From the NCBI GenBank assembly GCA_964655195.1, contig CAZZLK010000021.1, forward strand, positions 8,089-72,088: a DNA stretch of 64,000 bases, written 5' to 3'. Below, piece by piece: positions 1-8,765 of the stretch. The translations under genes were made by a program, and so were the position numbers. A model generated the notes under the pieces. It was given only the letters and a program-made list of their open reading frames with translations, was not told where the DNA came from and ran no database searches. This DNA is from DUMJ01 sp964655195. GTDB taxonomy: Bacteria; DUMJ01. Position 1 is the stretch's first letter; every line of letters starts with the position of its first letter.

Positions 1-1
1 C

Positions 2-1219
2 CTATCAGTGGAAAGAAAGATGTCTTATGCTAATACCTTAATGAGAGAGAGATTGAGTGAAATCCCTTCAATATACAATCCCCTTATAACTGATATTGTA
101 TATGGGGTATTGAGAAGAAAGAATACATTAGACTGGTATATATCAAACTTCGTAAAAACAGAAAGGTTAGACCTAGGTCTCCTTACAATCCTTCGTATAG
201 GAGCTTATCAGATTTTGTACCACAGTACTCCTATACCACTTGTGGTGAATGAGGCTGTAGAAATGGGGAAGATTCTAGTAAGTAGGAAGGCTAGCAGATT
301 AATAAATGCAGTACTTAGAAGGATAGCAACTACCGATCTAAAGCCAGAAGAAAAAACAATAGTCTATTCCCATCCTAAATGGCTTATAGACAAATGGGAA
401 AAGGAGTTGGGAGAAGAAGATACAAGATTACTGTGTGAGAGGAACAATAACCCTATGCCACTAAGCTTCCGGGTGAATGTCTTAAAAACAGATATAGAGA
501 CAATAGAGACCGCTCTTACTAAAAGAGGATTAACCGTTACAAGAGGTAAGTTTAGCAGAAATTGCCTAATCTTAAAGGAGGGAGAGATAACCCCTATAGT
601 GGAGCTAGAAGATGAGGGTAAGGTTTTTATTCAGTCAGAGCCATCAATGGTTGTAGTAGAGCTATTGGATCTTAACCCTGGACTCAGAGTTTTAGATGGA
701 TGTTCTGGCATCGGAGGTAAAACCACCTACATCGCAGAACTTATGTCAAATATCGGAGAGATCATTGCTGTAGACAAAGTTAAAGACAAATTAAAATTCC
801 TTAAAGCACTGGCTATCAAGAGGAACATATCAATAATTAGGAGTATTGAGAGCCCAGTAGAAGATCTGAAACCCGAAGAGATAGGATATTTTGACAGGAT
901 ATTGCTAGACGTCCCCTGCTCGGGGTTAGGCACTCTTTCTAGAAAGCCAGAGATAAAATGGAGGCTAAGAATAGATGATATCAGTAAGTTGTCTGAGATG
1001 CAGAAGAAGATACTCAATAGTGGTTCTAAGTTTTTGAAGCCTGGAGGAATCCTAATCTATAGCGCCTGTACAATCTCTAGAGAAGAAACTTATGATATAA
1101 TAAAATCGTTTATAAGTGAAAATAGAGATTATTTTCTTATAGAGGAAAGACAATTCCTCCCACATATAGATGATGTGGAGGGGTTTTATATAGCCAAAAT
1201 TCGGAGAGGCTATGCGTAG
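2..1219 (+). CDS. rsmB: 16S rRNA (cytosine-967-C5)-methyltransferase RsmB, 5' end cut by window edge
   Basis: Methylates a cytosine of 16S rRNA with S-adenosylmethionine. The N-terminal 130 residues resemble the NusB-like RNA-binding domain, including the family's YGVLRRKNTLDW stretch. The C-terminal half is a Rossmann methyltransferase with the SAM loop LDGCSGIGGKTT, the motif IV cysteine in DVPCSGLGTL and the catalytic motif VI cysteine in SACTISREE. The frame is open to the first base of the window. The codons before the first possible start (GTG at 8) read L-S-V-E, which fits the conserved helix normally preceding this point, so the real start lies upstream. It overlaps rlmN by 8 bp. Family assignment is secure; the exact target base is inferred. 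Confidence 0.93.
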   Translation, partial: LSVERKMSYANTLMRERLSEIPSIYNPLITDIVYGVLRRKNTLDWYISNFVKTERLDLGLLTILRIGAYQILYHSTPIPLVVNEAVEMGKILVSRKASRLINAVLRRIATTDLKPEEKTIVYSHPKWLIDKWEKELGEEDTRLLCERNNNPMPLSFRVNVLKTDIETIETALTKRGLTVTRGKFSRNCLILKEGEITPIVELEDEGKVFIQSEPSMVVVELLDLNPGLRVLDGCSGIGGKTTYIAELMSNIGEIIAVDKVKDKLKFLKALAIKRNISIIRSIESPVEDLKPEEIGYFDRILLDVPCSGLGTLSRKPEIKWRLRIDDISKLSEMQKKILNSGSKFLKPGGILIYSACTISREETYDIIKSFISENRDYFLIEERQFLPHIDDVEGFYIAKIRRGYA

Positions 1220-2231
1220 TATCCTTGGGATAAATAGTGAGGAATTAAGAGATATCCTTATAGAGAAAGGATATGAGCCATACAGAGTTCGCCAGATATT
1301 GGAATGGATATATGATAAAGCAGTATTGGATTTTTACTCGATGAGTAATCTACCAAAGGAATTACGAAATTTTCTATCCAGTAACTTTTCCGTAATACCA
1401 TTTGATCTGGTGACTTATGCCCAAGATGAGGAAACAATCAAGTTTGTCTTTAAAACTGAAGATAATCTCACATTTGAATCGGTAGTAATATTCCATCATA
1501 ACAGGATAACTCTCTGTCTCTCCTCCCAGATAGGGTGTCCCATAGGGTGTAAATTCTGTGCTACTGGTGAATCTTTTCATAGAAATCTTACATATGAAGA
1601 GATAATAGGACAGTATATCTTTGCTAGAAGTTATGTAAAAAAAGATATACGCAGTATAGTATTTATGGGGATGGGAGAACCTTTTCTGAATGAGGAGAAT
1701 GTATTCAGAGCGATAGATACATTTATCCAGGAGTTAAATATATCTCCAAGGCACATAACTGTTTCTACATCTGGAATCCCTCGAGGGATAATAAATCTGG
1801 CTCACAAACATCCTAAGGTCAGACTGGCATTCTCTTTATGGACCCCTGACGAGAGAAAAAGAGAAGGGCTAGTGCCTTTAGCAAATACTTATAAGTTAGA
1901 AATTATTCTAAGAAGTCTAAAAGAATACGTAAGTATAACTGGTAACAGGATTTCAGTCGAATATACACTGCTCAAAGGAATTAATGATGATATAGATGAT
2001 GCCCATAGACTTGTAGAGCTTTTTAAGGATGTCCCTGTATTTTTCAATGTAATACTTTACAATCCTAAGGACAGAGATACTGAAGCCTATAGGACATCTG
2101 TAAAAGAAGCCTTAAGATTTGTTGATCTGATAAAAAGTTTAGGGAAAGAGGCTTATCTGAGGATAAGTAAGGGAGAAAGGATCTCAGGAGCCTGTGGTCA
2201 ATTGAGGACCGCCTATGAGAGATCTAGGTGA
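1212..2231 (+). CDS. rlmN: Radical SAM 23S rRNA (A2503-C2)/tRNA (A37-C2) methyltransferase RlmN
   Basis: Radical SAM enzyme that methylates C2 of adenosine 2503 in 23S rRNA, and of A37 in some tRNAs. The 339 residues are a normal length. The 4Fe-4S cysteines are C109, C113 and C116 in GCPIGCKFCATG, followed by FMGMGEP. The C-terminal ISGACGQL carries the second mechanistic cysteine, C328, which with the C118-equivalent region defines RlmN/Cfr enzymes. The ATG overlaps the rsmB stop by 8 bp, and the 3' end overlaps the next gene by 17 bp, so the three are probably translated in a coupled way. Cfr resistance enzymes share the fold, but the housekeeping operon argues for RlmN. Confidence 0.95.
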   Translation: MRSILGINSEELRDILIEKGYEPYRVRQILEWIYDKAVLDFYSMSNLPKELRNFLSSNFSVIPFDLVTYAQDEETIKFVFKTEDNLTFESVVIFHHNRITLCLSSQIGCPIGCKFCATGESFHRNLTYEEIIGQYIFARSYVKKDIRSIVFMGMGEPFLNEENVFRAIDTFIQELNISPRHITVSTSGIPRGIINLAHKHPKVRLAFSLWTPDERKREGLVPLANTYKLEIILRSLKEYVSITGNRISVEYTLLKGINDDIDDAHRLVELFKDVPVFFNVILYNPKDRDTEAYRTSVKEALRFVDLIKSLGKEAYLRISKGERISGACGQLRTAYERSR

Positions 2232-3699
2232 AAGATTTATTATCTTAGAAGAGTCTAAGGGAGATAGGATAAGAGCTTATGACAAACTATTAACAAGGTT
2301 TGTTAGTCTAAGACAGATAAGAACTAATCTCGGAGTAGGTAAGGTTATAGCTGTATTGGATAGAATTATAAATCTAAATGATGAGTTCCTAAAAGTTATT
2401 GGGTATCAGGCGTTAGATAATGGGATACTATATGCTATAGAAGAGATCCCTCCACAGGAAAATGTAGAGATAAGAAACAATATAAAAGAGCTATTACAGG
2501 TTACAAGGTATATAGGTAGGATGTTTGAGTATCTTAATGCCCAAGGTTTAAGAATAAAGTTGCCAGATATAGACAAGATATATAAAGAAAGCGACATAAG
2601 GTATCTTGTATCTCCCCTAGATTTGATAGACATAAATAATCCGGAAAAAGTGCAGAGTAAGGAGGAGATATTAAATATTCTCGCATCCTTCTTTATGAAC
2701 TATGCCCCCCAATCGTTAAGGGATACTTTGTCTTCACTTATTGAGAGAAATATAATATCTAAGCTTAATAATGTAGAGACGCTGGTAAATATGTTGAATA
2801 CATTCATCCTTCAGGAGGAACGAATGAGAACTAAGTCGGACAGTAAAAAGATTGCTGAAGAGGTAAAAAGAGAGAAGAAAAGAATAAGTCCCTGGGTCTT
2901 TATCATAACAGTACTTCTTGTCCTTGCTGGTATTAGCGTCTGGTTATTATATTCTCTGGGAGAAAGATTATTCTTCTCCGAAGGGACAATACCAGACGTT
3001 ATAGTCCCTGATATAATAAATAGGCCCCTTCCTGAGGCATATAGTATTCTTAAGGCTTCAGGGCTTAATATAGAGATCTCTGGATTGGAATACAGTAGCG
3101 CCATTCCTTCCGGGAATATCATCTCGCAGGACCCTAGTGGAGGATTAAAAGTAAAAGCGGGAAGGAATGTAAAAGTAATAATAAGTAAAGGGATCGAGCT
3201 TGTTAATGTTCCCAATATCGTAGGGCAGGAATTAGGTAATGCTAGGAAAATCCTGGAATCAGTAGGTTTGAAGATAGGGGATATAATAGAAACCCCTACC
3301 AGGACAGTCCCAAATGGTATAGTACTCTCACAAAACCCCAAATATGGTAGTATTACTAGTAAAAATTCTCTAGTAGCTGTAGAGATATCCAAACATCTCC
3401 AGAGTAATATGCCTAATTTAATAGGCAAGACCCAAGAGGAAGCTGAAAGTTTATTAAGATCTCTCGGTCAGTACATACTTGTGATTAAAGAGAGAGAAAG
3501 CGATAATCCCGGGGTTGTCATATCTCAAAATCCCCCGGCTAATACATCCTTACTGCAGGAGATTCCCAGGATAGAGATTACAATAGGAATTCCTAAAAAG
3601 GCTATCCCTCAACCTCCATCACATCCAAATCTAGAAGAGGTACCAATCGAAGGGCAGACAGAGACCTCACCCAATACTGAGACATTGCCATCAGAGTAG
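2215..3699 (+). CDS. Degenerate serine/threonine-kinase-like membrane protein with three PASTA domains
   Basis: Four parts can be seen. Residues 5-200 follow the layout of a PrkC-type kinase: AYDKLLTRFVSLRQI lines up with the usual Y-D-x-x-L-x-R-x-VALK strand, and FEYLNAQGL with the helix before the HRD loop. However there is no glycine loop, the VALK lysine is Arg, and neither HRD nor DFG is present. Residues 226-246 are a single membrane helix. Residues 259-458 hold three PASTA repeats (about 259-325, 328-393, 397-458). A proline-rich tail follows. PASTA domains bind peptidoglycan or muropeptides outside the cell. Position after rlmN is the usual prkC site in Firmicutes-like genomes, but no PP2C phosphatase is present. 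It is probably a cell-wall sensor or scaffold with a pseudokinase domain; kinase activity is unlikely. Confidence 0.8.
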   Translation: MRDLGERFIILEESKGDRIRAYDKLLTRFVSLRQIRTNLGVGKVIAVLDRIINLNDEFLKVIGYQALDNGILYAIEEIPPQENVEIRNNIKELLQVTRYIGRMFEYLNAQGLRIKLPDIDKIYKESDIRYLVSPLDLIDINNPEKVQSKEEILNILASFFMNYAPQSLRDTLSSLIERNIISKLNNVETLVNMLNTFILQEERMRTKSDSKKIAEEVKREKKRISPWVFIITVLLVLAGISVWLLYSLGERLFFSEGTIPDVIVPDIINRPLPEAYSILKASGLNIEISGLEYSSAIPSGNIISQDPSGGLKVKAGRNVKVIISKGIELVNVPNIVGQELGNARKILESVGLKIGDIIETPTRTVPNGIVLSQNPKYGSITSKNSLVAVEISKHLQSNMPNLIGKTQEEAESLLRSLGQYILVIKERESDNPGVVISQNPPANTSLLQEIPRIEITIGIPKKAIPQPPSHPNLEEVPIEGQTETSPNTETLPSE

Positions 3700-3703
3700 A
3701 GAT

Positions 3704-4528
3704 ATGAGAGTTATAGATACTTTACAGATAAGTGACTGTGTAGAAGAATTATGCAAAAGGTTAAATTATAAACTAAATGATAGGGTTTTATCCCTTATCA
3801 AAGACTCAGCAAAAAGAGAAACTTCCAGTATTGGTCAGGATGTATTCTCCCAGATGTTTACCAGTTATAGACTGGCAGAGGAGAATAAGACTCCTTTATG
3901 CCAGGACACAGGGATGGTCTCTGTATTTCTAGATGTAGGCCAGGAAGTATTTTTAAAAGGTCTTCCTGTAGAAGAAGCTATAAACATCGGAGTAAGGAGA
4001 GCTTATACGGGTTCCTTTTTTAGATGTTCTGTAGTAAAAGACCCTATAGGTAGAAGAGAGAACACAATGGATAATACTCCGTGCATTATACATACCAGAA
4101 TTATCGAAGGGGATAAGATTAGACTTTATATGCTGATAAAGGGTTTTGGAAGTGAAAATGCAACGGCATTAAGAATGTTTCCTCCTACCGCCAGTAAAAA
4201 AGATATAGAAGAATTTTTACTGGATCTGGTGAAAGAAAAAGGTATAAATGCCTGTCCTCCACTTTTTATTGGGATAGGCATAGGAGGAACCGCAGACTAT
4301 GCACTGAAACTCTCCAAGGAAGCATTGCTTCAACTTGAACCAATGGATGAATGGGAGTCTTACCTGTTGAAAAAGATTAATAGTCTAAGAATAGGACCGG
4401 CAGGGCTAGGTGGCGATATTACAGCGGTTTATGTAAAGGTAAAGTCCTTTCCAACCCATATAGCAGGCTTACCGGTAGCTATAAATATCAATTGCCATAT
4501 ACTTAGAGTAGGGAGTGTGATCCTGTAG
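3704..4528 (+). CDS. fumA-N: Class I fumarate hydratase, alpha (iron-sulphur) subunit
   Basis: Large subunit of the oxygen-sensitive two-subunit fumarase (or the related tartrate dehydratase), which interconverts fumarate and malate. Its 4Fe-4S cluster is expected on C66 (PLCQDTG), C184 (ACPPLFIGIGIGG) and C264 (NCH), spaced as in class I fumarases. Substrate-loop stretches FFRCSVVKDP and KGFGSENAT are present. At 274 residues it is the normal split-subunit length. It starts 4 bp after the PASTA gene and lies 4 bp before the beta subunit. In this organism fumarate/malate turnover also connects to malic enzyme and aspartate oxidase, both encoded elsewhere in the window. Tartrate dehydratase cannot be excluded by sequence alone. 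Confidence 0.9.
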   Translation: MRVIDTLQISDCVEELCKRLNYKLNDRVLSLIKDSAKRETSSIGQDVFSQMFTSYRLAEENKTPLCQDTGMVSVFLDVGQEVFLKGLPVEEAINIGVRRAYTGSFFRCSVVKDPIGRRENTMDNTPCIIHTRIIEGDKIRLYMLIKGFGSENATALRMFPPTASKKDIEEFLLDLVKEKGINACPPLFIGIGIGGTADYALKLSKEALLQLEPMDEWESYLLKKINSLRIGPAGLGGDITAVYVKVKSFPTHIAGLPVAININCHILRVGSVIL

Positions 4529-4532
4529 CGCT

Positions 4533-5051
4533 ATGGAATATCATCTTTCTCTACCATTAAACGAAGAAGAACGACTAAGGCTTAAGATAGGAGATAAGGT
4601 CTTTCTCACTGGCGAAGTCTATGGAATGAGAGATCAAGCACACAAAAGGATAGTAGAAATGTTAGAGACAGGAAAGCCTATCCCTATAGAACTAAATAAC
4701 AGTAGTATCTTTTATGTAGGTCCAACTGAACCAAAGCCAGGAGAGAGAATTGGATCTATCGGTCCTACGACTAGCAGTAGAATGGATCCCTTTACTCCTA
4801 CACTGATATCTTCTGGAGTAAGGATTCTCATAGGAAAAGGCCGAAGGAATAAAGAGGTTATAGAGGCTATTAAAAGATATAAAGCTATCTATCTGGTATC
4901 TCCAGGGGGAATTTCTGCCTATCTAAGGCAATTTGTCTCCGAGATGAGGGTTATTGCTTTTTATGATCTCGGCCCAGAAGCCATATACAGTCTAAAGCTA
5001 AAAGATTTCCCTACATTTGTAAGTATAGATACAGGAGGTAATTTTTTATGA
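4533..5051 (+). CDS. fumA-C: Class I fumarate hydratase, beta subunit
   Basis: Small subunit of the two-subunit class I fumarase. Recognisable elements are RDQAHKR near residue 33, the GPTTSSRMDPF substrate-binding stretch, GKG near residue 102, and the C-terminal DLGPEA followed by PTFVSIDTGG. The 172 residues correspond to the C-terminal domain of single-chain FumA/FumB enzymes. It lies 4 bp after the alpha subunit and overlaps upp by 4 bp (ATGA). The pair is complete, so an active enzyme is expected. Confidence 0.9.
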   Translation: MEYHLSLPLNEEERLRLKIGDKVFLTGEVYGMRDQAHKRIVEMLETGKPIPIELNNSSIFYVGPTEPKPGERIGSIGPTTSSRMDPFTPTLISSGVRILIGKGRRNKEVIEAIKRYKAIYLVSPGGISAYLRQFVSEMRVIAFYDLGPEAIYSLKLKDFPTFVSIDTGGNFL

Positions 5052-5674
5052 GCTTTTTCAAAGTTTCTCATCCATTAATAGAACACAAGTTAAGTATCCT
5101 TAGGGACAAAAATACCAGTACTAAGGAATTTAGAGAGCTTGTCATAGAACTTTCTATGCTTCTTGCGTACGAAGCTACCAGGTACCTTCCATTAGAGGAG
5201 ATAACGGTAGAGACTCCGATATCAACAGCCAAAGGTTATATGATAATGGGAAAGAAGCTTAGTGTAGTCCCAATCTTAAGGGCAGGATTAGTAATGGCAG
5301 AAGGTATCTTAAAATTGATACCATCTGCTAGGGTAGGTCATATAGGATTGTACAGAGACCCGGAGACATTAAAACCTGTCCCATACTACTGCAAATTGCC
5401 AAATGATATAAGTGAGAGGGACGTCTTTGTTGTTGATCCTATGCTAGCTACAGGTGGTTCGGCGGTAACTGCTATTGATATCTTGAAAGAAAAAGGGTGC
5501 AAGAAGATAATATTTATAAGCTTAATTTCAGCTCCTGAAGGTAGAGATCTTGTCTTAAGTAAACATCCTGATGTAGACTTCTTTGTTGCCAGTATAGATG
5601 AAAGATTAAATGATCACGGGTATATAGTCCCTGGGCTGGGTGATGCGGGTGACAGACTCTTTGGTACAAGATAA
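5048..5674 (+). CDS. upp: Uracil phosphoribosyltransferase
   Basis: Converts uracil and PRPP to UMP in pyrimidine salvage. The PRPP-binding loop is VDPMLATGGS at residues 129-138. The family's VPILRAGLVMAEG and C-terminal GLGDAGDRLFGTR, which closes over uracil, are intact. At 208 residues it is full length. The ATG overlaps the fumarase beta stop by 4 bp. Its function matches the nucleoside phosphorylases and thymidine kinase encoded further along the window. Confidence 0.96.
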   Translation: MSFFKVSHPLIEHKLSILRDKNTSTKEFRELVIELSMLLAYEATRYLPLEEITVETPISTAKGYMIMGKKLSVVPILRAGLVMAEGILKLIPSARVGHIGLYRDPETLKPVPYYCKLPNDISERDVFVVDPMLATGGSAVTAIDILKEKGCKKIIFISLISAPEGRDLVLSKHPDVDFFVASIDERLNDHGYIVPGLGDAGDRLFGTR

Positions 5675-6788
5675 GAAAAAGCTTATGTTTGTCTTTGGTA
5701 CCCGTCCTGAGGTATCAAAATTGGCTCCTGTCATATTTGAGGCTCAGAGGGAACCTTCTCTTGAAACTATAATTGTATCCACCGGGCAACATAGAGAGAT
5801 GCTGGATCAGATGTTAAAGATATTCGGTATCAGTCCAGATATAGATCTGGACGTTATGGAAGAGAGACAGAGCTTAAGCAGTATCACAGTAAGGATTATA
5901 GAAAGATTAGATCCTGTAATTCTTCGTTACAAACCAGATATGGTGATAGTTCAAGGGGATACCTCTACCGCATTTTTGGCAAGTCTGGTAAGTTTCTATA
6001 ATAAGATCCCGGTGGCACATGTAGAAGCAGGTTTACGAAGCTTCGATATATATAACCCATTTCCTGAGGAGGCAAATAGAAGATTCATCTCTGTAGTTGC
6101 CAGTCTCAATCTAGCTCCCACCAAGAAAGCTAAGGAAAATCTTCTAAAAGAGGGTATAAAAGAGGAGAGTATTATAGTTACTGGTAATACAATAGTAGAT
6201 GCGGTCTACTGGATTTCAAAAGACCTGCCAGAGATCACTACAGATAAAAAGTTAATACTGGTAACTGCACATAGAAGGGAGAACTGGGGAGAACCAATGA
6301 AAGAACTGGCGCTGGCTATAAAAGAACTCGTACACGAGTTTCCAGATATAGTTTTTATAATTCCGCTCCACAAAAATCCGATTGTGAGGGAGATATTTAA
6401 TGATATCCTATCATCTGTAGAGAGGGTCAAACTCTTGGAGCCTTTGGACTATCCTTCCTTAATAGGTATAATGAAGAATTCCTATCTTATCCTTACAGAT
6501 TCAGGAGGTATACAGGAAGAGGCTCCAACATTTGGGAAACCTGTTCTGGTCTTGAGAGAAACCACCGAAAGACCTGAAGGAGTAGAAAAGGGAGTAGCCA
6601 AGCTTGTAGGGATGCACAGAGAAGCTATTGTAAATAGTGTTAAAGAGCTCCTTATTAACAAATCTGTATACATAGCTATGAGTAAAGCAGGAAATCCTTA
6701 TGGTGATGGAAAGGCTGGGAAGAGGGTAGTGAAGGCAGTAATGTATTTCCTAGGGATAGGTGAAAAGCCTGATGAGTTTGAATCTTAA
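5643..6788 (+). CDS. wecB: UDP-N-acetylglucosamine 2-epimerase (non-hydrolysing)
   Basis: Interconverts UDP-GlcNAc and UDP-ManNAc for surface polysaccharides. Motifs of the GT-B-fold epimerase are all visible: FGTRPE, STGQHREM, QGDTST, HVEAGLRS, FPEEANRR, TAHRRENWG and DSGGIQEEAP. The length, about 380 residues, is normal. The start is uncertain: GTG 5640, ATG 5643, TTG 5661 and ATG 5685 are in frame and none has a strong ribosome-binding site. ATG 5643 is used here and overlaps upp by 32 bp. The position directly before the ATP synthase genes is one also seen in some Gram-positive genomes. Confidence 0.92.
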   Translation: MRVTDSLVQDKKKLMFVFGTRPEVSKLAPVIFEAQREPSLETIIVSTGQHREMLDQMLKIFGISPDIDLDVMEERQSLSSITVRIIERLDPVILRYKPDMVIVQGDTSTAFLASLVSFYNKIPVAHVEAGLRSFDIYNPFPEEANRRFISVVASLNLAPTKKAKENLLKEGIKEESIIVTGNTIVDAVYWISKDLPEITTDKKLILVTAHRRENWGEPMKELALAIKELVHEFPDIVFIIPLHKNPIVREIFNDILSSVERVKLLEPLDYPSLIGIMKNSYLILTDSGGIQEEAPTFGKPVLVLRETTERPEGVEKGVAKLVGMHREAIVNSVKELLINKSVYIAMSKAGNPYGDGKAGKRVVKAVMYFLGIGEKPDEFES

Positions 6789-6987
6789 GAAACCTTATGG
6801 GATATGGAGGTATATAGGTATAGCATTTTCCCTAGGTTTTACAATAGTCGCTTCTATACTTGTAGGCTTATATATAGGGGGATTCTTGGATAAAAAGCTA
6901 CTTACTGGTTACTCTTTTAGAGTTCTTTTTATGTTTATTGGAGCTTTTACTGGATTGAGAAGTATATACAGGCAATACAGGAAGTGA
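6772..6987 (+). CDS. atpZ: AtpZ/AtpI-family small membrane protein of the ATP synthase operon
   Basis: Small protein of about 71 residues with two predicted membrane helices, the first about YIGIAFSLGFTIVASILVGLYIG and the second around FRVLFMFIGAFTG. A charged loop, FLDKKLL, separates them. This matches the AtpZ (F0F1-ATPase subunit) family found at the head of atp operons, thought to help assemble the c-ring or import Mg2+/Ca2+ with AtpI. ATG 6772 follows an AGGTGA site by 9 nt and is preferred over GTG 6760. It overlaps wecB by 17 bp and the next gene by 4 bp. Confidence 0.75.
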   Translation: MSLNLKKPYGIWRYIGIAFSLGFTIVASILVGLYIGGFLDKKLLTGYSFRVLFMFIGAFTGLRSIYRQYRK

Positions 6988-7337
6988 ATAATCCTTTAAT
7001 TTATATCTTAAAGATTTACTCATTAATAGCCTTTCCTCCTGGAATCATAATCCTGATTATGGCAAAAAGACATTACCTTCAAGGATATCTTATAGGGGTT
7101 TCTCTAGGTTTACTAGATATCTTCTTTTTGTCTAGAAGTCTCAAAGGTAATTTAAATTACTCCAAAGCCATTATAGATATGCTTTTGAGGATGTTAGTCT
7201 TTGGGGCGATAGTACTCTTACTATTTGTTTGTGATATAATAAATAGGTTAAATATAGCAGGGTTATTTGTAGGGTTACTACTATACCCTATAGCCATAAT
7301 AGTAGGAGGACTTAAGATTATAAGATGGAAGAGATAG
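6984..7337 (+). CDS. atpI: ATP synthase subunit I (AtpI)-like membrane protein
   Basis: A 117-residue protein with four predicted membrane helices (about 9-26, 32-49, 63-83 and 89-111) and a basic C-terminus. Topology and position immediately before atpB match the ATP-synt_I family, a chaperone for c-ring assembly. It begins with GTG inside the previous stop codon (GTGA overlap) and overlaps atpB by 13 bp. Sequence motifs in this family are weak, so the call rests mostly on topology and context. Confidence 0.72.
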   Translation: MNNPLIYILKIYSLIAFPPGIIILIMAKRHYLQGYLIGVSLGLLDIFFLSRSLKGNLNYSKAIIDMLLRMLVFGAIVLLLFVCDIINRLNIAGLFVGLLLYPIAIIVGGLKIIRWKR

Positions 7338-7981
7338 CTCCAAGAATAGTTTTTAGTATATTTGGGATACCGGTGACTGACTCTGTGACCACTACTTGGG
7401 TGGTTATGGGGTTTATCCTGCTTTTAGGATGGATTCTCTCTAAAAATCTATCCGAACGACCAAGCAAGATTCAGGCTGTGCTTGAGAGCGTTATAGACTT
7501 TTACGAAAATATAGCGGTGCAAATAATGGGAGAAGAAGGCAAACAGTTTGTTCCTCTGGCTGTATCTATTGGTCTTTTTATACTGCTTTCTAACTGGATA
7601 GAGATAATACCTGGATTTAACGCGCCAACAAGAGATTTAAGTACAACTATAGCGTTAGCTATAGTTGCTGTCTCTTCTACGTATGTGGTTGGGATCAAGA
7701 AAAAGGGCTTGAGGTTCTTCAAAAAGTATATAGAGCCTAGTCCGATATTTCTGCCTATAAATATTCTAGAAGAACTAGTCAGACCTATCTCTCTTAGCTT
7801 CCGTTTGTTTGGCAATATCCTAGGGGAAGAGATAGTTATAGCCATATTAGTGATGATCGTACCTCTAATCTTGCCTATTCCTATGATACTTTTAGGTCTA
7901 TTCACTGGTCTAATTCAGGCATTTATCTTCTCCCTTCTAACCCTGCTGTATGTAGCTGGAGCAGTAGGAGAAGAAGTCTAG
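7325..7981 (+). CDS. atpB: F-type ATP synthase subunit a
   Basis: Membrane stator subunit that forms the two ion half-channels against the c-ring. The essential arginine is R160 in the conserved stretch RPISLSFRLFGNILGEE, and the last helix has IQAFIFSLLTLLYV with the polar Gln near residue 198. The 218 residues form about five to six membrane helices, slightly short but complete. The ATG lies within the end of atpI. Motifs do not by themselves settle whether H+ or Na+ is carried; see subunit c. Confidence 0.95.
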   Translation: MEEIAPRIVFSIFGIPVTDSVTTTWVVMGFILLLGWILSKNLSERPSKIQAVLESVIDFYENIAVQIMGEEGKQFVPLAVSIGLFILLSNWIEIIPGFNAPTRDLSTTIALAIVAVSSTYVVGIKKKGLRFFKKYIEPSPIFLPINILEELVRPISLSFRLFGNILGEEIVIAILVMIVPLILPIPMILLGLFTGLIQAFIFSLLTLLYVAGAVGEEV

Positions 7982-8003
7982 AGTTTGGAGGTGAAACATA
8001 TCT

Positions 8004-8270
8004 ATGTTGACAGGTAAAGTATTAGTAATAATAGCTTCTGTAATATCAGCCGGATTTGGAATGGGAATGGCAGTATTGGGTGGAGCCCTTGGCGAAGGAA
8101 ATGCTGTCTCCAAAGCGATGGAGTCTCTAGGGAGACAACCGGAGGCTCAAAGTTCTATTATGACAGTATTACTTCTGGGGCTTGCATTTATAGAATCACT
8201 GGTAATATTTATGCTAGTTGTAGCACTTGTATTGATCTTTGTGAATCCTTTTGTGGGGATGGTTCAATAG
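8004..8270 (+). CDS. atpE: F-type ATP synthase subunit c with two helix carboxylates
   Basis: An 88-residue hairpin of two membrane helices that builds the rotor ring. The polar loop is RQPEA (44-48). The ion-binding glutamate is E64 in LAFIESLVIF, with the following S65 as in Na+-type rings. Helix 1 has GEGN with E31 where the Ilyobacter Na+ ring has Gln32. The Thr and Tyr that complete the classical Na+ site are L66 and F69 here. A GGAGGTGA site precedes the ATG by 10 nt. Ion choice is therefore open. The next gene starts at the base after the stop. Confidence 0.96.
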   Translation: MLTGKVLVIIASVISAGFGMGMAVLGGALGEGNAVSKAMESLGRQPEAQSSIMTVLLLGLAFIESLVIFMLVVALVLIFVNPFVGMVQ

Positions 8271-8765
8271 ATGATAAGGTTCACTTTTCCTACATTTATA
8301 TTCCAGATTATAAACTTCTTGGTCACCCTGTACTTGATATATAGGTTTGTCTATAACCCTATAGCCAGGTATATATCTAAAAGGCAGGAGAGTATAGAGA
8401 GTGAGCTTGAGAGGGCTAAAGCTGAGAGAGAATCAGCTGAGGCCCTGAAATTAGCGTATGAAGAGAAGTTAAAAGAGGCACAAAGACAGGCGGAAGAGAT
8501 TATAGAAAGGGCTAAACTTCAAGCAGAGGAAGAAAGAAAACAGATATTAGATAGGGCCCAGAGGGAGGCTCAAGCTCTGTTTAACAAAGCTCAGAACGAA
8601 CTTCTCCTAGAGCGAAAACATGCGATAGAAAAATTTAAAGAGGAAATTACAGAAATAGTACTCGACCTGGTATCAAAACTTATTATGGTAGAATTCAACA
8701 GTAAGGATAAGATTAGAGAGAAAATACTGGAAAAGTATATGGAGGGGATAAAGAGTTATAAATGA
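8271..8765 (+). CDS. atpF: F-type ATP synthase subunit b
   Basis: Peripheral-stalk subunit of 164 residues. One N-terminal membrane helix (about 8-27) is followed by a long charged coiled coil (about 35-130) rich in Glu, Lys, Arg and Ala. Only one b gene is present, so a b2 homodimer is expected. The ATG directly abuts the atpE stop, and the end overlaps the fused delta-alpha gene by 4 bp (ATGA). The delta domain it should bind is the N-terminal part of that next protein. Confidence 0.93.
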   Translation: MIRFTFPTFIFQIINFLVTLYLIYRFVYNPIARYISKRQESIESELERAKAERESAEALKLAYEEKLKEAQRQAEEIIERAKLQAEEERKQILDRAQREAQALFNKAQNELLLERKHAIEKFKEEITEIVLDLVSKLIMVEFNSKDKIREKILEKYMEGIKSYK

